From Paralichthys olivaceus (Eukaryota > Chordata > Actinopteri > Pleuronectiformes > Paralichthyidae): a stretch of DNA of 64,000 nucleotides. The stretch is taken from positions 8,934,361-8,998,360 of the forward strand of contig NC_091097.1 of NCBI RefSeq assembly GCF_024713975.1, written 5' to 3'. Both the position numbers and the translations under genes were made by a program. The notes beneath the pieces were generated by a model that saw only the letters and a list, made by a program, of their open reading frames with translations, had not been told where the DNA came from and made no database searches. This document shows, piece after piece, positions 18,132 to 31,027 of this stretch. Position 1 is the stretch's first letter. Each line of letters starts with the position of its first letter.

Positions 18132-21100
18132 ATGGCTCACACCGGGGTACTGGAAGACGCATCCATGGAGGACAGCTCCGACAACCAGGGGTCTAGTGTC
18201 TGCCTGCGAAGTCGCCCATGCTCCAGCGAGAGAGACGGTCAGGTACGGGCTGTCAAAGCCGCTCTTCAGTCCAGGTTGGGGCCCTACGAGCGCGTCCTGA
18301 CCTACCTGCAGTCCGTCCTGGTGTGGGAGAGACCCCTGCAGTGTCTGCTTCTCTACACCGTGGTCAACATTGTGTTCTGGTGAGTTTCTACTGATTTTAG
18401 CAAAACAAAGTTTGTGTGTTTTGATGGCACACTGATTTGTGTTTGTGTTACAGCAACATGCATTCACTCAAAACAGACTCTGGTGGTCCAGACTTAAGCC
18501 AACACGACTGAGAGCAGCTGGTGCTTTTACACAATGCAAACGTTTCACCTGTCAGTTGAAGACGAGACAGATGGCTGGCTAGTGGCTCTATTTATAGACT
18601 CACTCCACAGATGCATCTATCTTAACTCTGATGTTTCTCTTTACTGAACTGGCGTCTTGATATTGAAACGGCGAGGTGCCTGTTAAATGCACTGTACCTG
18701 TTTCATTGCTCATGCTTGTGTCTGTGAGAGATTCACCAGTCCATGTGTTGTCACTGCAGAAGTAAGTGGATTTGATACAGCCAACCTCTAAGGCATCAAA
18801 TATACAGCACATATCATTTAACATATAAATTAGGGGATTTTGAATATTCTTGAATGACTAGAATCACTGACCTGGGACACAAATGAGGGGAAGGCGGACT
18901 GGCTGGCCTGCTTCTGGTGCTTTTTCTAAATTAGACCAGTAGGTATGTCAAACCGTTCAAAGTGTCTCCCATTTAGTTGTACTTCAGAACACTTTAGGTA
19001 GCGAAGGCCAGTTCCTGCCTAAATAAATCCATTAATGTCCTATACTAATGCATCATCACTGCATCACTTGGAGATAGGGCAGCAGTATAAACAACCTCCC
19101 AGACAGCAGGTCATTGATGATGTCCAGTTTTAACAAGCAGGAGTGACAAAATGGGCCCAATACAATTAAATCCAATGCTTCCACACCACAAACTGCCTCT
19201 TCAGAAGGAGCTGTGGAGATACAGTATCAGTTTACAGTCTGTTCTATTGTTTTTTTGTATTTTAGTTAAAGTGTACACTCACTCCCTTGTGTTTACTGTG
19301 CTATTTCCACAGTGACCTTATTAGCTGTACCCTGCATCTACCCCAAATACTTAAACACACCATTGTGCCAACACATTCTTTGTTAGGTTAATCTCTAACT
19401 GCTGATTGGCAGAATTCTCTAACATCGTTGTGGTCAACACATTTTGAAGTCTTGTGATCTGAAACTGGACCAACACTTCCAGAATTGTGTTGAAGTCCAA
19501 GGCAGTGAAATCCGGCCGTGTGAACAACTCCTGTCATATTTCAATATAGATGTACAGACTGCAGCCTTTTCACTAGTTAGTGGATTGGCAATTTTATTTA
19601 TATAACAAGTGTCATTACTTTTCAAGAGGAAATGTTGTTTTCTCATCCTATTTAATTACCATAATTGAAAGAGCTCTAGTGGATGTAGCACACATCAGAA
19701 CAGGGATAAGTTCCTCTTTTTTAGTTTTGACTAAAGGAAAGAAAAGCTCATCACTTGAGGGGTTTTTAGTTTTATCAATCCTCCACTAGGTTGATGAATT
19801 ATATAACTTTGTTTACTCCCGGGGTAACAGTTAGGGGATGTACTGTATGTTCATGTGTTCTGTTGCCCTTCAGGTTCTTCGCCTTGAGCTCACTGCGCCT
19901 CCTGTTCCTGCTGGCTTTTGGCCTGGCTGTGGTTGTCTGTGTTGATACCTGGAAAAACAAGATCTGGCCAGAAATCAGAGGTGGGTGCTAGGGAGTCACG
20001 TTTTTGTACTTTATTTAATTTTACCCCTCGACTGCCCTATTTTCCTTTTGTTAATTGTATCTTAGATCATTCCCCAGTTTTACGTCATTGCCTCAAATGT
20101 ACTTCTGTTATCAGAATAGATATGCAGCCCTGCACCATGGACTTTACAAGTGATTCATTTTACACAAGGGGCAGTTAATATATTTTTGAGCTTTTAGTGA
20201 GTGAACAAAGTCCTCAGGACACTGTAGATGAAAGAGAACAGAAGCTACCATGTACATAATATGTCCAAGCCAATGGGAACCCCCATAGCTCACCTGGTGG
20301 AGCACACATTACAAACAAGGCTGAGTATTTACTTGAGCAGCACAGATTCAAATCCACCACCCCCTCCCCTTCACTTCCTGTGTCTCAACTGTCTCTATAT
20401 AATCAAGCAGAAATTCCAAAAATTATAAATAAAAAAACGTTTTAAGCTATACTGCACACGTTTGTTATAGGGTATGCAGTGTTTCTTAAAGTGATGAATG
20501 TTTTTTCTCTCCCAACAGTCCGAAACGTGGATGAATCAGAAAATGAGAGGTTTGTTACTTTAGGCACAGTTTATCACCTGCTATAATTCTTAAAGCATTA
20601 ATGATACAATAAGACAAATTAAAATAGTTTTGTTTACTTTTCCAGCTGGGGTCTGGTGCAGCCTGGCATCCTCAGTGTGCCTGAATTGTGCCACCATATT
20701 GCTGAGGCCTGGGTCAGCGGAACAGTTATCACGTCCAATGTGGTTCAATACAAACGACACAACCCTGGCAAGGTAAGGGCCACACAAGGTATCCAGAAAA
20801 CCTCATTCCATATATGTATGAAATGTGAGAGATAAATACATGCACCATACTCAACATGTATTATAGTTGCTGACCTCATCCCCTGTGTGTTTTTTTGCTA
20901 TGTCAGTTTTGCATCCTGACCTGTGGAGTGTTCACCTGTCTGGCTGTGGTTGGCCGCTACATTCCTGGCTTGGTGCTTTCCTACTCTGCCTGTGAGTCCA
21001 AGGAGTTAAATCTGCCCTAAATAAAGACCCAGGCCCCTTCACAAGACTACAATGACAGGGAAACTTAGCCTGACTATTTCTATTAAGAATGCATGGGTGG

Positions 21101-23375
21101 TGAAACAAGATCTGTGGTGCCTCAGTACCAGGGCCTAGTCCATGAGGTGATTAAAGCCAGGATGAGACACACAGGGCAGGAGTGAAGGAGGGAATAGAGC
21201 CAGACAGAAAGCTAAGGAGGTCAGGCTGAAACCAGGCTAATCTCCTAACGTCCAACCAGTGTAGGCTGCAGAGTTTGGGAGTAGAGACCTGACTGTCTGA
21301 AACTATCCACAGCAGCTTGTAGTCTACATGTTAACTCCCTGCCGCTCCCTCTGTTTCACTTTGTCTATCTCTACTGAAGCTGACAAAGCCATGTGAGTGT
21401 CTATCTACAGTGAGCAGAGTACTTGATACTGAAACTGTACAGAACAGAAGTAACCACAATTTCTTCTTATTGCATATACTACACAGCACAACAGAATTAC
21501 CTCTTTCTTCTTGTTGACTAATATTGTCTTGCCTTTGTCCTCTAGTGTTAGCTACTCTCCTGGCCCCTCTGGCAGCGTATCACAGGGTTTTTCAGCATGT
21601 GTGCGTGAAGCTGGAGCCAGTCCTGCAGCGGCTGGATTTCAGCGGCACTGGATACATGATGTCAAAGCCTATTGATAATCAGTGTAAGTAGTACATCAAA
21701 TTCTATTATGGTGTCAGTAAGATGAACCTTTAATCAGTTAAGCTTTCTGCATGTTAAACTGAAAATGCAAATTAAATAAAAAAGCTACTATAAACACAAT
21801 AAACAAATGAATGTGTTGTTACGTCACACATGGTAAATGATATAAAAGATACAAATACATAACTCTTGATTTATTTAAAGTTGTATATTGTTCTGCAGTC
21901 CTGCGGAGGCCGATCCGTGGTGCAGCCTCAGGCGAAGCCAGCGACAGTGAAGAGGAGTTGGCTGCTTTCTGCCCAACAGTAAGTCTTTCATTGTTTGTGA
22001 ATATCAGTTGGTTGTTGATTTAGTTTTCCTAAATGTCTGAAAGGTTCTCTTGACATTGTGCTCTCATATAGTTGTTATGGCAATGTGCTTAACTTCTGGC
22101 TCCATGATCTTACTTTCACTTTACATGCACGGCTCACCATAATATGTGTAGAGACATGTCTAATCTTGTTTAATGAATAATTGTTCATGCCTTTGTTCTG
22201 TTTATATAGTGTCAACGTGACAGCTGAAATAATGCAGACTCTTGCTGTGAGAAAGTGTGAGATATGAAATTGAAATAGTTTAAATATTGAATACTTGGCT
22301 ACGGCTTTGTATCCTGCCAGGGTTATTTACAGTAGCTCATCTAAGCTGCTTCCTGTTGAGGTTTGGAACTTCACATGATGTGCTGTGTCTGTCATGTTTA
22401 TTTTTGCCTTGTGTGTGGGTGAGGAAGCCTGCAAAGAGAATTCGAGCAACAGAGCGGAAAAAACGTTGGTGACGCACAGAAAGTTTTCAAATCTTCTCTG
22501 AACAGAGCAAAAAAACTAAAATAAAAGTTTTTGCTTAGATTATGACTAATGTCTAAAAAGAAAATGTAGCACACAACCTAAACTATTTCAAATGTGTTGT
22601 CTTTCATAGTTTGATGATGCTGTTGTTGCAAAGGAGCTTGCGCTGACAGACTCTGAGCACTCTGATGCTGAGGTGTCCTACACTGACAATGGAACATTTA
22701 ACCTATCACGAGGTCAGACCCCACTCACAGAGGGCTCTGAGGGTAAGTGTGCAAGCACTGTAGATTTTCTTTTTAATGTTTTCTGGTTTGTCCTCATCTC
22801 TGACCTTGTCCGTGTGCGTATTTTCAGACCTTGACAGACACAGTGATGCTGAGGAATCCTTTGCTGCAGACCTCCCGGACTTCCCCTCCATAAACCCTGA
22901 TGCAACTCTGATGGATGATGACGACGACACAAGCATCGGGTTACCTAGTCTTGCTCTATCCGGGCTAGCTAGTCATCGGGCTTCAGTGCTGGATATGGAT
23001 GCTCATCTGGACTCGGACCAGGAGGATCTGGATTCAGAGCTCTCTCTCAGCGGCCTGCCACCTGCCTCTGATTTCACTGGAGACTTGGCTGGAATCATCG
23101 CCAGCAACATGATCCAGGCGGCGTTGGCCGGGGCAATGCAGCCCAGGCCTCCTGCTGCCCAACACAGAGAAGGTCCTCCCAAGGCCAGAGCCCACAGGAG
23201 CTACCGCAAGCAATCCAGCTCCGAGCTGGACACAGACTTGGACGGAGAGGACTTTGAAATGCTGGATCAGTCTGAACTGAACCAGATGGATCCCATTGGT
23301 GGAGGAGGGGGTAGTAGACGGGGAGAGAGCCAGGGGTCTAACTTCTTATCTAGCCTGCTGGGTAAACCACAGTAG
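18132..23375 (+). CDS. retreg3: RETREG3 (FAM134C), ER-phagy regulator, complete
   Basis: Nine exons: 18132-18379, 19874-19980, 20519-20549, 20646-20772, 20907-20991, 21546-21683, 21899-21978, 22610-22742 and 22828-23375 (TAG at 23373). The total is 1497 bases, 498 aa, all phases consistent. The start [10 protein letters not shown] is the first ATG of the exon that runs into the conserved core. The reticulon-homology domain shows hydrophobic hairpins ([17 protein letters not shown] and the later [11 protein letters not shown] segment). The second half is acidic and disordered, with the strongly conserved [20 protein letters not shown] and [11 protein letters not shown] blocks. A LIR-type motif EDFEML (residues 457-462) sits near the C-terminus. 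Family knowledge: FAM134 proteins bend ER membrane and bind LC3/GABARAP to drive ER-phagy. PSMC3IP follows on the same strand, as in other vertebrates. Confidence 0.97.
20281..20437 (+). mobile_element. tRNA-derived SINE, degraded
   Basis: Inside RETREG3 intron 2. A box-A-like stretch (TAGCTCACCTGGTGGAGCA) begins near 20286 and a box-B-like stretch (AGATTCAAATCC) lies at 20344-20355. A C-rich region and an A-rich end (near 20437) follow. This is the layout of fish tRNA-derived SINEs. It does not fold as an intact tRNA gene, so it is called a retroposon. Confidence 0.6.
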
Positions 23376-24960
23376 TGTGTGAATGTATGTGTGTGTGCGT
23401 GCATGTTGATGAGCTGTGAATGTGATGATTTTAGGTTCCAGCAGCCCTGCTTCTGATTGGCATCAGTTGATCACTGTGAAGTATTTTATTTTTCAAACTT
23501 TCTCCTCTACTTTTAAACCCTGATCATCCACAAAAATCAACTTATACTTTGTAGGCTGAGCAATATGAAATGCAGCCATAAAAAAGCATAAAGACAATAA
23601 ATACACCAGCATTAATAGGCCTTGTTGCAGTTAAGAGGGTATTTATTATCAACATTAAATGAAGAAGAACGTTTCCCATTAAAATCTTTTCTACTGAGAG
23701 GTCTAGACATACAGGGCTATTTAACATGGGACCAAATATGACATTCCTGTTGGTTGAGCTGAGCCATGTTGATTTAACACCATCGTGAAACAGCATTTCC
23801 GTGTTTTGCCTTTAAGTGAGTGAAATATTTAAGATAGATAAATCAGTCCCTGCTTTTTCCATGACATTTAGTCAAAGAAACAGTTTATATCTCTGTAGAT
23901 GTTCGTTCTCTGTTGTCGACATGTGGTTATGATCTGTTAGAAGTTATTTGATGTTACAGGCAGACAGAGAAGAATTGACTTTCTTTTCCAAACACTTGTG
24001 GAGTTGAACAGAGATTCTCCTCTATTAAGAACATGAATAATATTTGGATCAAAGTTTGAGTTAGCTTTCTGTGTGGTTTTCTGCTGAAGACATATTCATA
24101 TATTATCAGGAGCTTATTTTATTATTTTCAAAGTCACATTCGTCTTAAGATCTCTGACCCAGTGGAGCATTTGAAGTTGTTTTATGAGATATATATCTTT
24201 TTGAATAAGTTAATTTCTCTTTCCTTTAATACAGCTCAGTAACATATTGTGTCCATGTTTAATACCTTGAATGAGCCCTGAGCTTTGTGTTTTCTTTTTC
24301 AGAAGAGATATTTAAACACATTTCTTTGTTTTATCATCTTTGTATTTCTTGTAGTCGACAGTCATGCTGAACGTTTTAAAGAGAAAAGTCTAATATTCTT
24401 CTATCCATGGATATTTTACTATTTTAATGAGGAAACATGTTTACATTAAAATTTGCTTTAGAAAGAAGTATTATTGGCTTTGTGTGCTGACCAGCCAGAT
24501 CTCTACTCGATGGACAAACCATATCTGTGTTTCATAATTTTACAGTGGACACGGCACATCAAACACACACAAGCTACTGTTAAGATTTAATATTTGAAAG
24601 AGTGTAACAATGCTGGGTTTTTATTGAGGAAAGACACATTTCTCGCTTTCATTGTGTTATTTTGAGAAGAAAAGCTGTAGCTGCGGGAGTTGGATCCTCA
24701 CTCATGGAAGTGACGTAGAAAAGTGCACTGATAGGACAACGCTGGGATTTTGATGCTAAATAAAAAACGAGTAGGGTAAGTTCATGCACCTCAATTACCA
24801 AGAAAGTTGCTGCTCTCTGAAGAGTCACTTCCTCAATGAGTTACCTGTTGTCAGTTTGATAATGTCATGTGCATTGTAGTTGTATTTTCTTCTGTCACTG
24901 GTTTTGATATGTTTTGATGTGCAAATCATATTGAATAAAATCTTTGCAATTACGTCTGGT
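23376..24960 (+). other. retreg3: RETREG3 3' UTR
   Basis: About 1.6 kb of A/T-rich sequence follows the stop codon. An AATAAA at 24934-24939 is the likely main poly(A) signal; another possible one lies near 24762. No exon or structured element is evident. Confidence 0.5.
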
Positions 24961-25154
24961 CTCTGGTGAAATGTGACGACGCTGTTTAGGTTATTCCAGA
25001 GTGTCTGATTAATGACTAAATTACCCACAGCACATTTGAATACTTGAGAGTATCGGTCAGGGTTAGGGTCTGTCTTCAGTGAATCAGAGCAGTGGATTTT
25101 TAAGTCTGCTAAACAAAATGAATGTTCTAACCCACACACACCTTGGCCCATGGT

Positions 25155-25156
<2 letters not shown>

Positions 25157-25204
<48 letters not shown>
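25157..25204. repeat. (TA)n microsatellite
   Basis: An almost pure TA dinucleotide run of nearly 50 bases lies in the intergenic stretch between RETREG3 and PSMC3IP. The rest of that stretch (24960-25626) shows no other feature until the GC-richer PSMC3IP start. Confidence 0.95.
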
Positions 25205-25207
<3 letters not shown>

Positions 25208-25626
25208 ATAAGGATTAATTTCGTTTGTATTTTATTTCCAAAATGAGTAGTTCATTCACTCTATAGAATATGCATTCATATAATATGTAAACTTGAGGAG
25301 CTTTACTGACTTGCTCTGAGACAATCCAAGAGTTCTCACTCTGCTCTTTTTCCGGATATCTTGAACCTCGCGAAAAGGTAATCAAGTCATCGAATAATAA
25401 AAAAAATAAGCAAATAAACTATTAGAATCATGATTACTCAAGATCACGCTTGCTGTGCATAAATAAAACAATGCAATCGATGTTTGTTTTAACTAAATCA
25501 ACGCCTGAATTACCCACCAGGGGATTTCAGCTTGAGTGACGCATCTTAAGATCAGAACGATCTTTTCCGTGACGCACATTTCGCGGGAAACTCAGTTCGG
25601 GAAGCTGAAGGCGAACGAGGTTGAAC

Positions 25627-28600
25627 ATGAGTAAAAAAGAAAACGGTGAGTGAGGAGTGGTGGTTTCATCGGAGTGTGATGTCTGGTGACTCTGACTCAC
25701 CCGCACCGAGAGAACCACATGTCAGCTAATGCGTTTGAAAAAGCTTTGCCAGGAAGCTAACAGCTAACGTTAGCTACGTAGCCTGTAGCATGATAAGCTA
25801 ACTAACATCACAGCTCTCTAACGTTCCTGTGACGATACGCCCCCTTTTCGCGGCACCTCTATCCTGAGTATAAGAATAACGTGTTGTTGGTTTCATTGAA
25901 TCGAAGATATCTTTATCGTAGACGGATTTTTAATGAATATAAAGTCGAACAACCTTTTCTTTCAGCTGTGTTTTTAACGCTGTGAGTAACAAACTGATGA
26001 TGACACAGATGGCTGGCTGCGGTTTGGCCAATGTTTCCCATAATGCAGCAGTCACAGAGGGTCACTATTGTCAAACAATGTGAACCTTTATATCTTTGTA
26101 TTTTACTAACAAGTATTGAAATGTGTTTATGATTGATTACATAACGTTTGTAATGTTTAGTATGTTCTCTGACATCATTAAGTTTATGTTGTCAGTAGTT
26201 CATATCTTCATGGAAACATCGATTATTACGATTCTTGTGATTTACTTTGCATCATGCTGCTTTTACTTTACACTTTATCATGCATCACATGAGCGTGTGT
26301 GTATTTGCTCGTATTTACATACATTAACATGTTTTTATTTCTTTAAACATGTTTTTATTTGTATCTATATCGTATGTAAAGCACTTTGATCTGCATGTCT
26401 TGTAGTACTATTACTATTATTTTATGAACACATCGTCCTGCTTGTCATCCACAGGTGCACCACTCATACTCGCCTATTTGAATGAGAAGAACCGGCCATA
26501 CAGCGCCCAGGATGTGTTCTGTAATTTACAAAAGCAGCATGGGTTGGGTAAAACTGTGAGTTCAAAATATATCTGTGTGTGTGTGTGTGTGTGTGTGTGA
26601 GTGAGTGAGACAAAATTAATAAATTATTGCGTATTTCTGATTTCACCAGGCAGTGGTCAAAGCCATGGAGCTACTGGCTCTAGAGGGCAAGATAAAGGAG
26701 AAGACGTATGGCAAACAAAAGATTTATTTTGCAGATCAGGTTAGTTACTTCAACTGTGGACACATGGTGCTCAAAGTAACATTCACAAACGGTTATTTAT
26801 AATGTTTCATGTGTGTTTTGGCTGAAACTGTCTGCTGTGCTTCTCTACAGGCTCAGTTCAAAGATGTAAGTGAGACGGACCTGAAGGCGATGGACTGTCA
26901 GATCTCGGAGCTCAGTGCTGAGACACAGTCCTTCACGCAGAGCTGTAAACAGTTAGATGCAGGTGGAGTACACTGTTGATCTCTGCTAGTTGGTGTCTCA
27001 AGATAGAGCACAGTGCATGTTTTCTAAGAATCCGCTCAGTACCAAAGTATTTGCATTTTGTACTCTTTGAGGCTACAGGATGTTGCACTTTGATACACAA
27101 GTACAGACAATGTTTTCCACAAGTGTAAGGAAGTATGTTTGTGTTGTTGTGGATGTTGTGTAACCTTGTGTGAAACCTGTGATAACAGAGCTAAAGGAAC
27201 TCAACAGCTCCCTGACAACAGAGGAAATGATGTCAGAGATCCAAGAGCTGAAAGCAGAGTGTTCTGGGTACAGAGCGCGCCTGGAGAAGATAAAGTCGGC
27301 CACAAATCACGTAACGCCTGAAGAGAAAGAGAAGGTGCATTTTCTAGTTCCAGCAGACTATCTTAGAAATCTATTCCTCTATTTTATCAATTTTCTTTCT
27401 GACAACCTCCTTTTATTTTACTTCACAGGTTTATAAGGAGCGGACAGTTTACGTGAAAGAGTGGAAAAAGAGAAAGAGATTGGTAATGTATACAGAGCTG
27501 GACAGTTTCTGTCATTTGTCAAGCAAAAAAGCAAAACATTTTCTGCTTCTAGCTTTTTTAATTCGACACGCTTCTGTTTTCCTTTGTGACATTTATGGTG
27601 TTAATCAAAGGTCTTAAGGTTTTGGACTGTGATCAGAAAAAATCAGCAAGTTGAAGACGTCAGTGTGGCCCTCTAAGAAATTGTGATGTCATCTGTATTT
27701 TACCAGACTAAACCATTAAAGGTCCAGTGTGTAAGATTTAGGTGAAAGGGATCTATTGGCAGAAATTTAATGTAGAATAATGCTCATGATGTTTTCACCA
27801 GTTCGTTTCATCTAAATTGTATGAATTGTTGTTTTCTTCACCCCAGAAAAGACCCTTTATATTCAAATACTTTATATTTACATCCAGGGGACCCTCTCTA
27901 TGGAGGCAGTCATGTTTTTTACATTAACTTAACACCTTTTGAGTTTTTATGACAATTAAAGGCCACCACAGGTTCTTTTCATATTTGGAAAGAGAGGGTG
28001 AGGTGAGGGGTGTTCAGCTGCAACATGCAATTTCAACATTAGATATCACAAAATTCTACACACTGTACCATTAACCAAAAACAATCAGCATATTACTGGC
28101 AAAAAAGTTTGTTGCTTCCGTAAATGTGCATCTTGAGTAAACTGTTTTTAAATTGGTGCCACATAATAATAACCCATATATTTTCTACAACCAACTCCTG
28201 TACTACCGTAATTTAAATATTTCATTTTAGAAATATTAAAAAAGTGGTATTATGCCAAAACAAAAAATCTGTATTTTGTTTTTAGGATTACAACAGTAAA
28301 TGAAAAGGTAAATAAGAAGGGAGTTTTTTAGATCCATTGTCATTGTTGCCACTTATGTTTTGAACTCTGTGCGTTTCTCTTTTAGGCTTCTGACATGATG
28401 AATTCGATCCTGGAGGGATATCCTAAAAGCAAAAAGGAGTTCCTAGTGAGTGAAAGCAGCTATAAAATCCATATTCCAAATCTCAGTTTCTCTGTGACAG
28501 CCATAGATGTTATGTTTGTCTGGCAGCATTTCTTCACAGTACTCATGAATAACACACCTGGTGCTGCTCTTACAGGATGAAGTTGGAGTAGAGACGGACG

Positions 28601-28632
28601 AGGACTACAAGGTGGTTGTTCCGAGTATTTGA
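25627..28632 (+). CDS. psmc3ip: PSMC3IP (HOP2/TBPIP), meiotic recombination factor, complete
   Basis: Eight exons: 25627-25645, 26455-26555, 26650-26739, 26851-26962, 27189-27334, 27429-27482, 28386-28445 and 28576-28632 (TGA at 28630). The total is 639 bases, 212 aa; the human protein is about 217. The tiny first exon encodes only MSKKEN plus one base. Next comes the winged-helix region (NRPYSAQDVFCNLQKQHGLG, then KIKEKTYGKQKIYFADQ). A coiled-coil segment follows (ELKELNSSLTTEEMMSEIQE), then the conserved NHVTPEEKEK and KEWKKRKR, and the C-terminal LEGYPKSKKEFL and DEVGVETDEDY. Family knowledge: HOP2 pairs with MND1 and stimulates DMC1/RAD51 strand invasion in meiosis. A likely ATTAAA poly(A) signal is at 28952-28957. 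The gene is tail-to-tail with MLX. Confidence 0.97.
26573..26600. repeat. (TG)n microsatellite
   Basis: A short TG run, grading into GAGTGAGTGA, lies in PSMC3IP intron 2 shortly after the donor at 26556. Confidence 0.9.
27717..28073 (+). mobile_element. Fish MITE-like element, full-length copy
   Basis: The element fills most of PSMC3IP intron 6. It begins GGTCCAGTGTGTAAGATTT and ends AAATTCTACACACTGTACC. The end is a near-perfect inverted copy of the beginning, so it has terminal inverted repeats. It has no coding capacity, as expected for a non-autonomous DNA element. Diagnostic internal stretches (AAATACTTTATATTTACATC and GGAGGCAGTCATGTTTTT) recur in a second copy at 33959-34218; a third, internally deleted copy is at 37304-37430. 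From memory this type of repeat is widespread in percomorph fish; no library could be searched. Confidence 0.8.
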
Positions 28633-31027
28633 AAGAAGCTTGTTCTGTGTCCTTATTGTAAGCCTTTAGATTACACATCAGAGCAATCTGAGCCTCTGCA
28701 CATTTTATTTAAAGTCTTTCTTTTGGAACAAATATTACAGATTTGTTAAAAGGCCACTGGAACAACAGCTTTTTATGGAATATTTATACACTATGGTCAT
28801 TAGACAGCACTCAGGGATGTCCCTACAAGTCTAGAATGAAAATGTCAAATTCTTTATTATCGCTCTGAGAGGTTTATATTCTTTGTTCTTATTGTTTGTT
28901 GTTGTTTCTACCATGTGTTTTGAAATCTGTTAAATGAAAGACCCACGTTTTATTAAAACAGACGGTTATTCACATTCCATTTTTGCCTTTGTGCTGTTTC
29001 TTATTACATTTTCAGGACGTGAACATTTGATGCTGAATTTGGAAATTTGAATTTCTTAAACAACACGATCAAACTCATCTTTTTCTCAGTTTTCTTAAAA
29101 CACTGAAGGTTTTTTTCATCAGCTGCAGAGACAGAGGCCACTGTTTTCCTGCTCACTTTATTTTCAAATTGCACTTTGGTCAAACACCTTTTTATTTACA
29201 GGTTGACAACACTCGTGAATGGTCATATACAAGGGGTGGCCACTTTATTGGGTGCACTTGTAAAATCTTATGCCATCCAATACAACAGTGCAGCCATGAA
29301 TCCAAAAAACAAATTACCAAGGAGGTTATATTTTCAACCCAGTCGGTTAAACTTAAAAAATAAGCAGGACAAAATATTTCCACAAAACTTTATAAAATAT
29401 GTATGAACTTGAAAGACGCCACTGAATTTTGGCTCATATCCAGACAAACAGGCAGATCCAGCAGTTTTTCTTTCCTCCTGGATTTTGATGGGAAAAAGAA
29501 TCATATTTAGAGGGACCAGAATTGGCTGAAAATGGTTGCAGCTTATTTGAATTAGAGATATTATTTTAACTTGTTTTCTTAACGCATAGTGGTTATGGTG
29601 TTGCACTGGACTGTGTTATGTTTAAACATGTTAAAGTGCAAACACCTAATATTACCTCGGTTCAACACCAATGCCAACTACAGCCTCAATGATAAACATT
29701 TATTTAAATCAATACCCTCCCTTATCATCAAAATTATTATTTTAAGTAAAGGCAGAGCTAGTGTTTTGAGAGGCAAACCTCTTGAAGTCACCTGTGAGTG
29801 TAGATGGCTTTTAACCACTGAAAAAAAACCAACCAGAAATCTGTTTCCCTGTGAGTAAAGCAAGAGAAAAGCAAGTACAGAACTGACTCAAAATGAGATT
29901 GTCATCTCAACTGTTTTCATTCAGTGCAGATTGTCTGTAGATCTGTGCTTTGGTCTGTTCACAATCTCTCCTGGGACTGGATGTTAAGAACAGTCCTGGA
30001 TAATCAAAACATTTCTTTAATCACAGACAGAGGCTATAACATAATTTCTACTGAACTGTTACTAAGCACAAAAGCCACTGTCACCCAAGATAAACAGAAT
30101 TTAACATGATGGTATGAAAATCAAAGAAATCAACACTTTGTATTTAAAATCATCTTCAGAATAAACATGTATATCTGCAACTGAATAACTGTAAATAAAG
30201 AGAATCTCTTCACAGTGTGCAGTGAAGTCCATAGACTGAATATAAACACGGATACACAGGTCGGACCTGTATGCTGCCTCATTACACACCTGCCAACCGT
30301 GACATCGCAGCATCTTTGGCTCGTCACAGCCGCTTTGATAAAAACTTCACAGTCCGTGTCACTAAGGCTAGAAATAAAAAAAACGGCCTGAGAGCACAGT
30401 TAGGAGAGGGGACAGGTACCCTGCAGTAGAACAGTAGTGGTGGAGAATTCTCCATTGTCTGCTGTGGTTCAGGAGTGGTGTGGATGAGAGGAACCTTTTG
30501 GTTCAGCGTGAAAAAAAACTTGTGCTCGATGGGGCAGAGAGCGGTGTGTACTCGCGCTTCTCACTATTTCCATTTTGTTAAATTAACAGGCTGCAGAACA
30601 AATACCATCATTTAACTCAGGCAGTTACCGTAAAAAAAAAAACTAAAACTAAAATAAAGTAAAAGCTTAATGCATTTAACACGACACATTGGTTTGCAAA
30701 CGTACAGTTGTTTTGACTCCTGAGCGCCGTTTCCTCATGAGCTTCTTAGCAAAACAACAAGAAGTATGAATCGTCCGCTGAGGCGGATGAGGCTTAGACT
30801 CTGTGTATGTACACGTACAATCAGAATGTTATCTCAAACAATCCAATGCAGCTTTTAATCTCTGCCCACCGTGGGGGTTGAGGTAATTCAATTGCAGCCA
30901 AGGAGTCACAGAGGAGCTGAAGTGAGTGTAGATGCTGTGGTGTGGCCTGAGGCTGATAGCAGTCTCCACCCTGAGAGGCCAGAGCAAGCCCCAATAACTG
31001 GGAGCTGAGTCCAGAGGTTTCACCCGA
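28633..31027. other. 3' UTRs of PSMC3IP (+) and MLX (-)
   Basis: The two genes converge here. PSMC3IP probably ends shortly after ATTAAA at 28952. MLX transcripts, read on the minus strand, could extend from the stop at 31028 to an AATAAA at 29162-29157, which would make a 3' UTR of about 1.9 kb. No coding exon of either gene or of a third gene was found in this stretch. Confidence 0.45.

Noticed and set aside
20281-20360. Possible tRNA gene
   Set aside because: The spacing and stems are degraded and an A-rich retroposon tail follows; it is a SINE relic.
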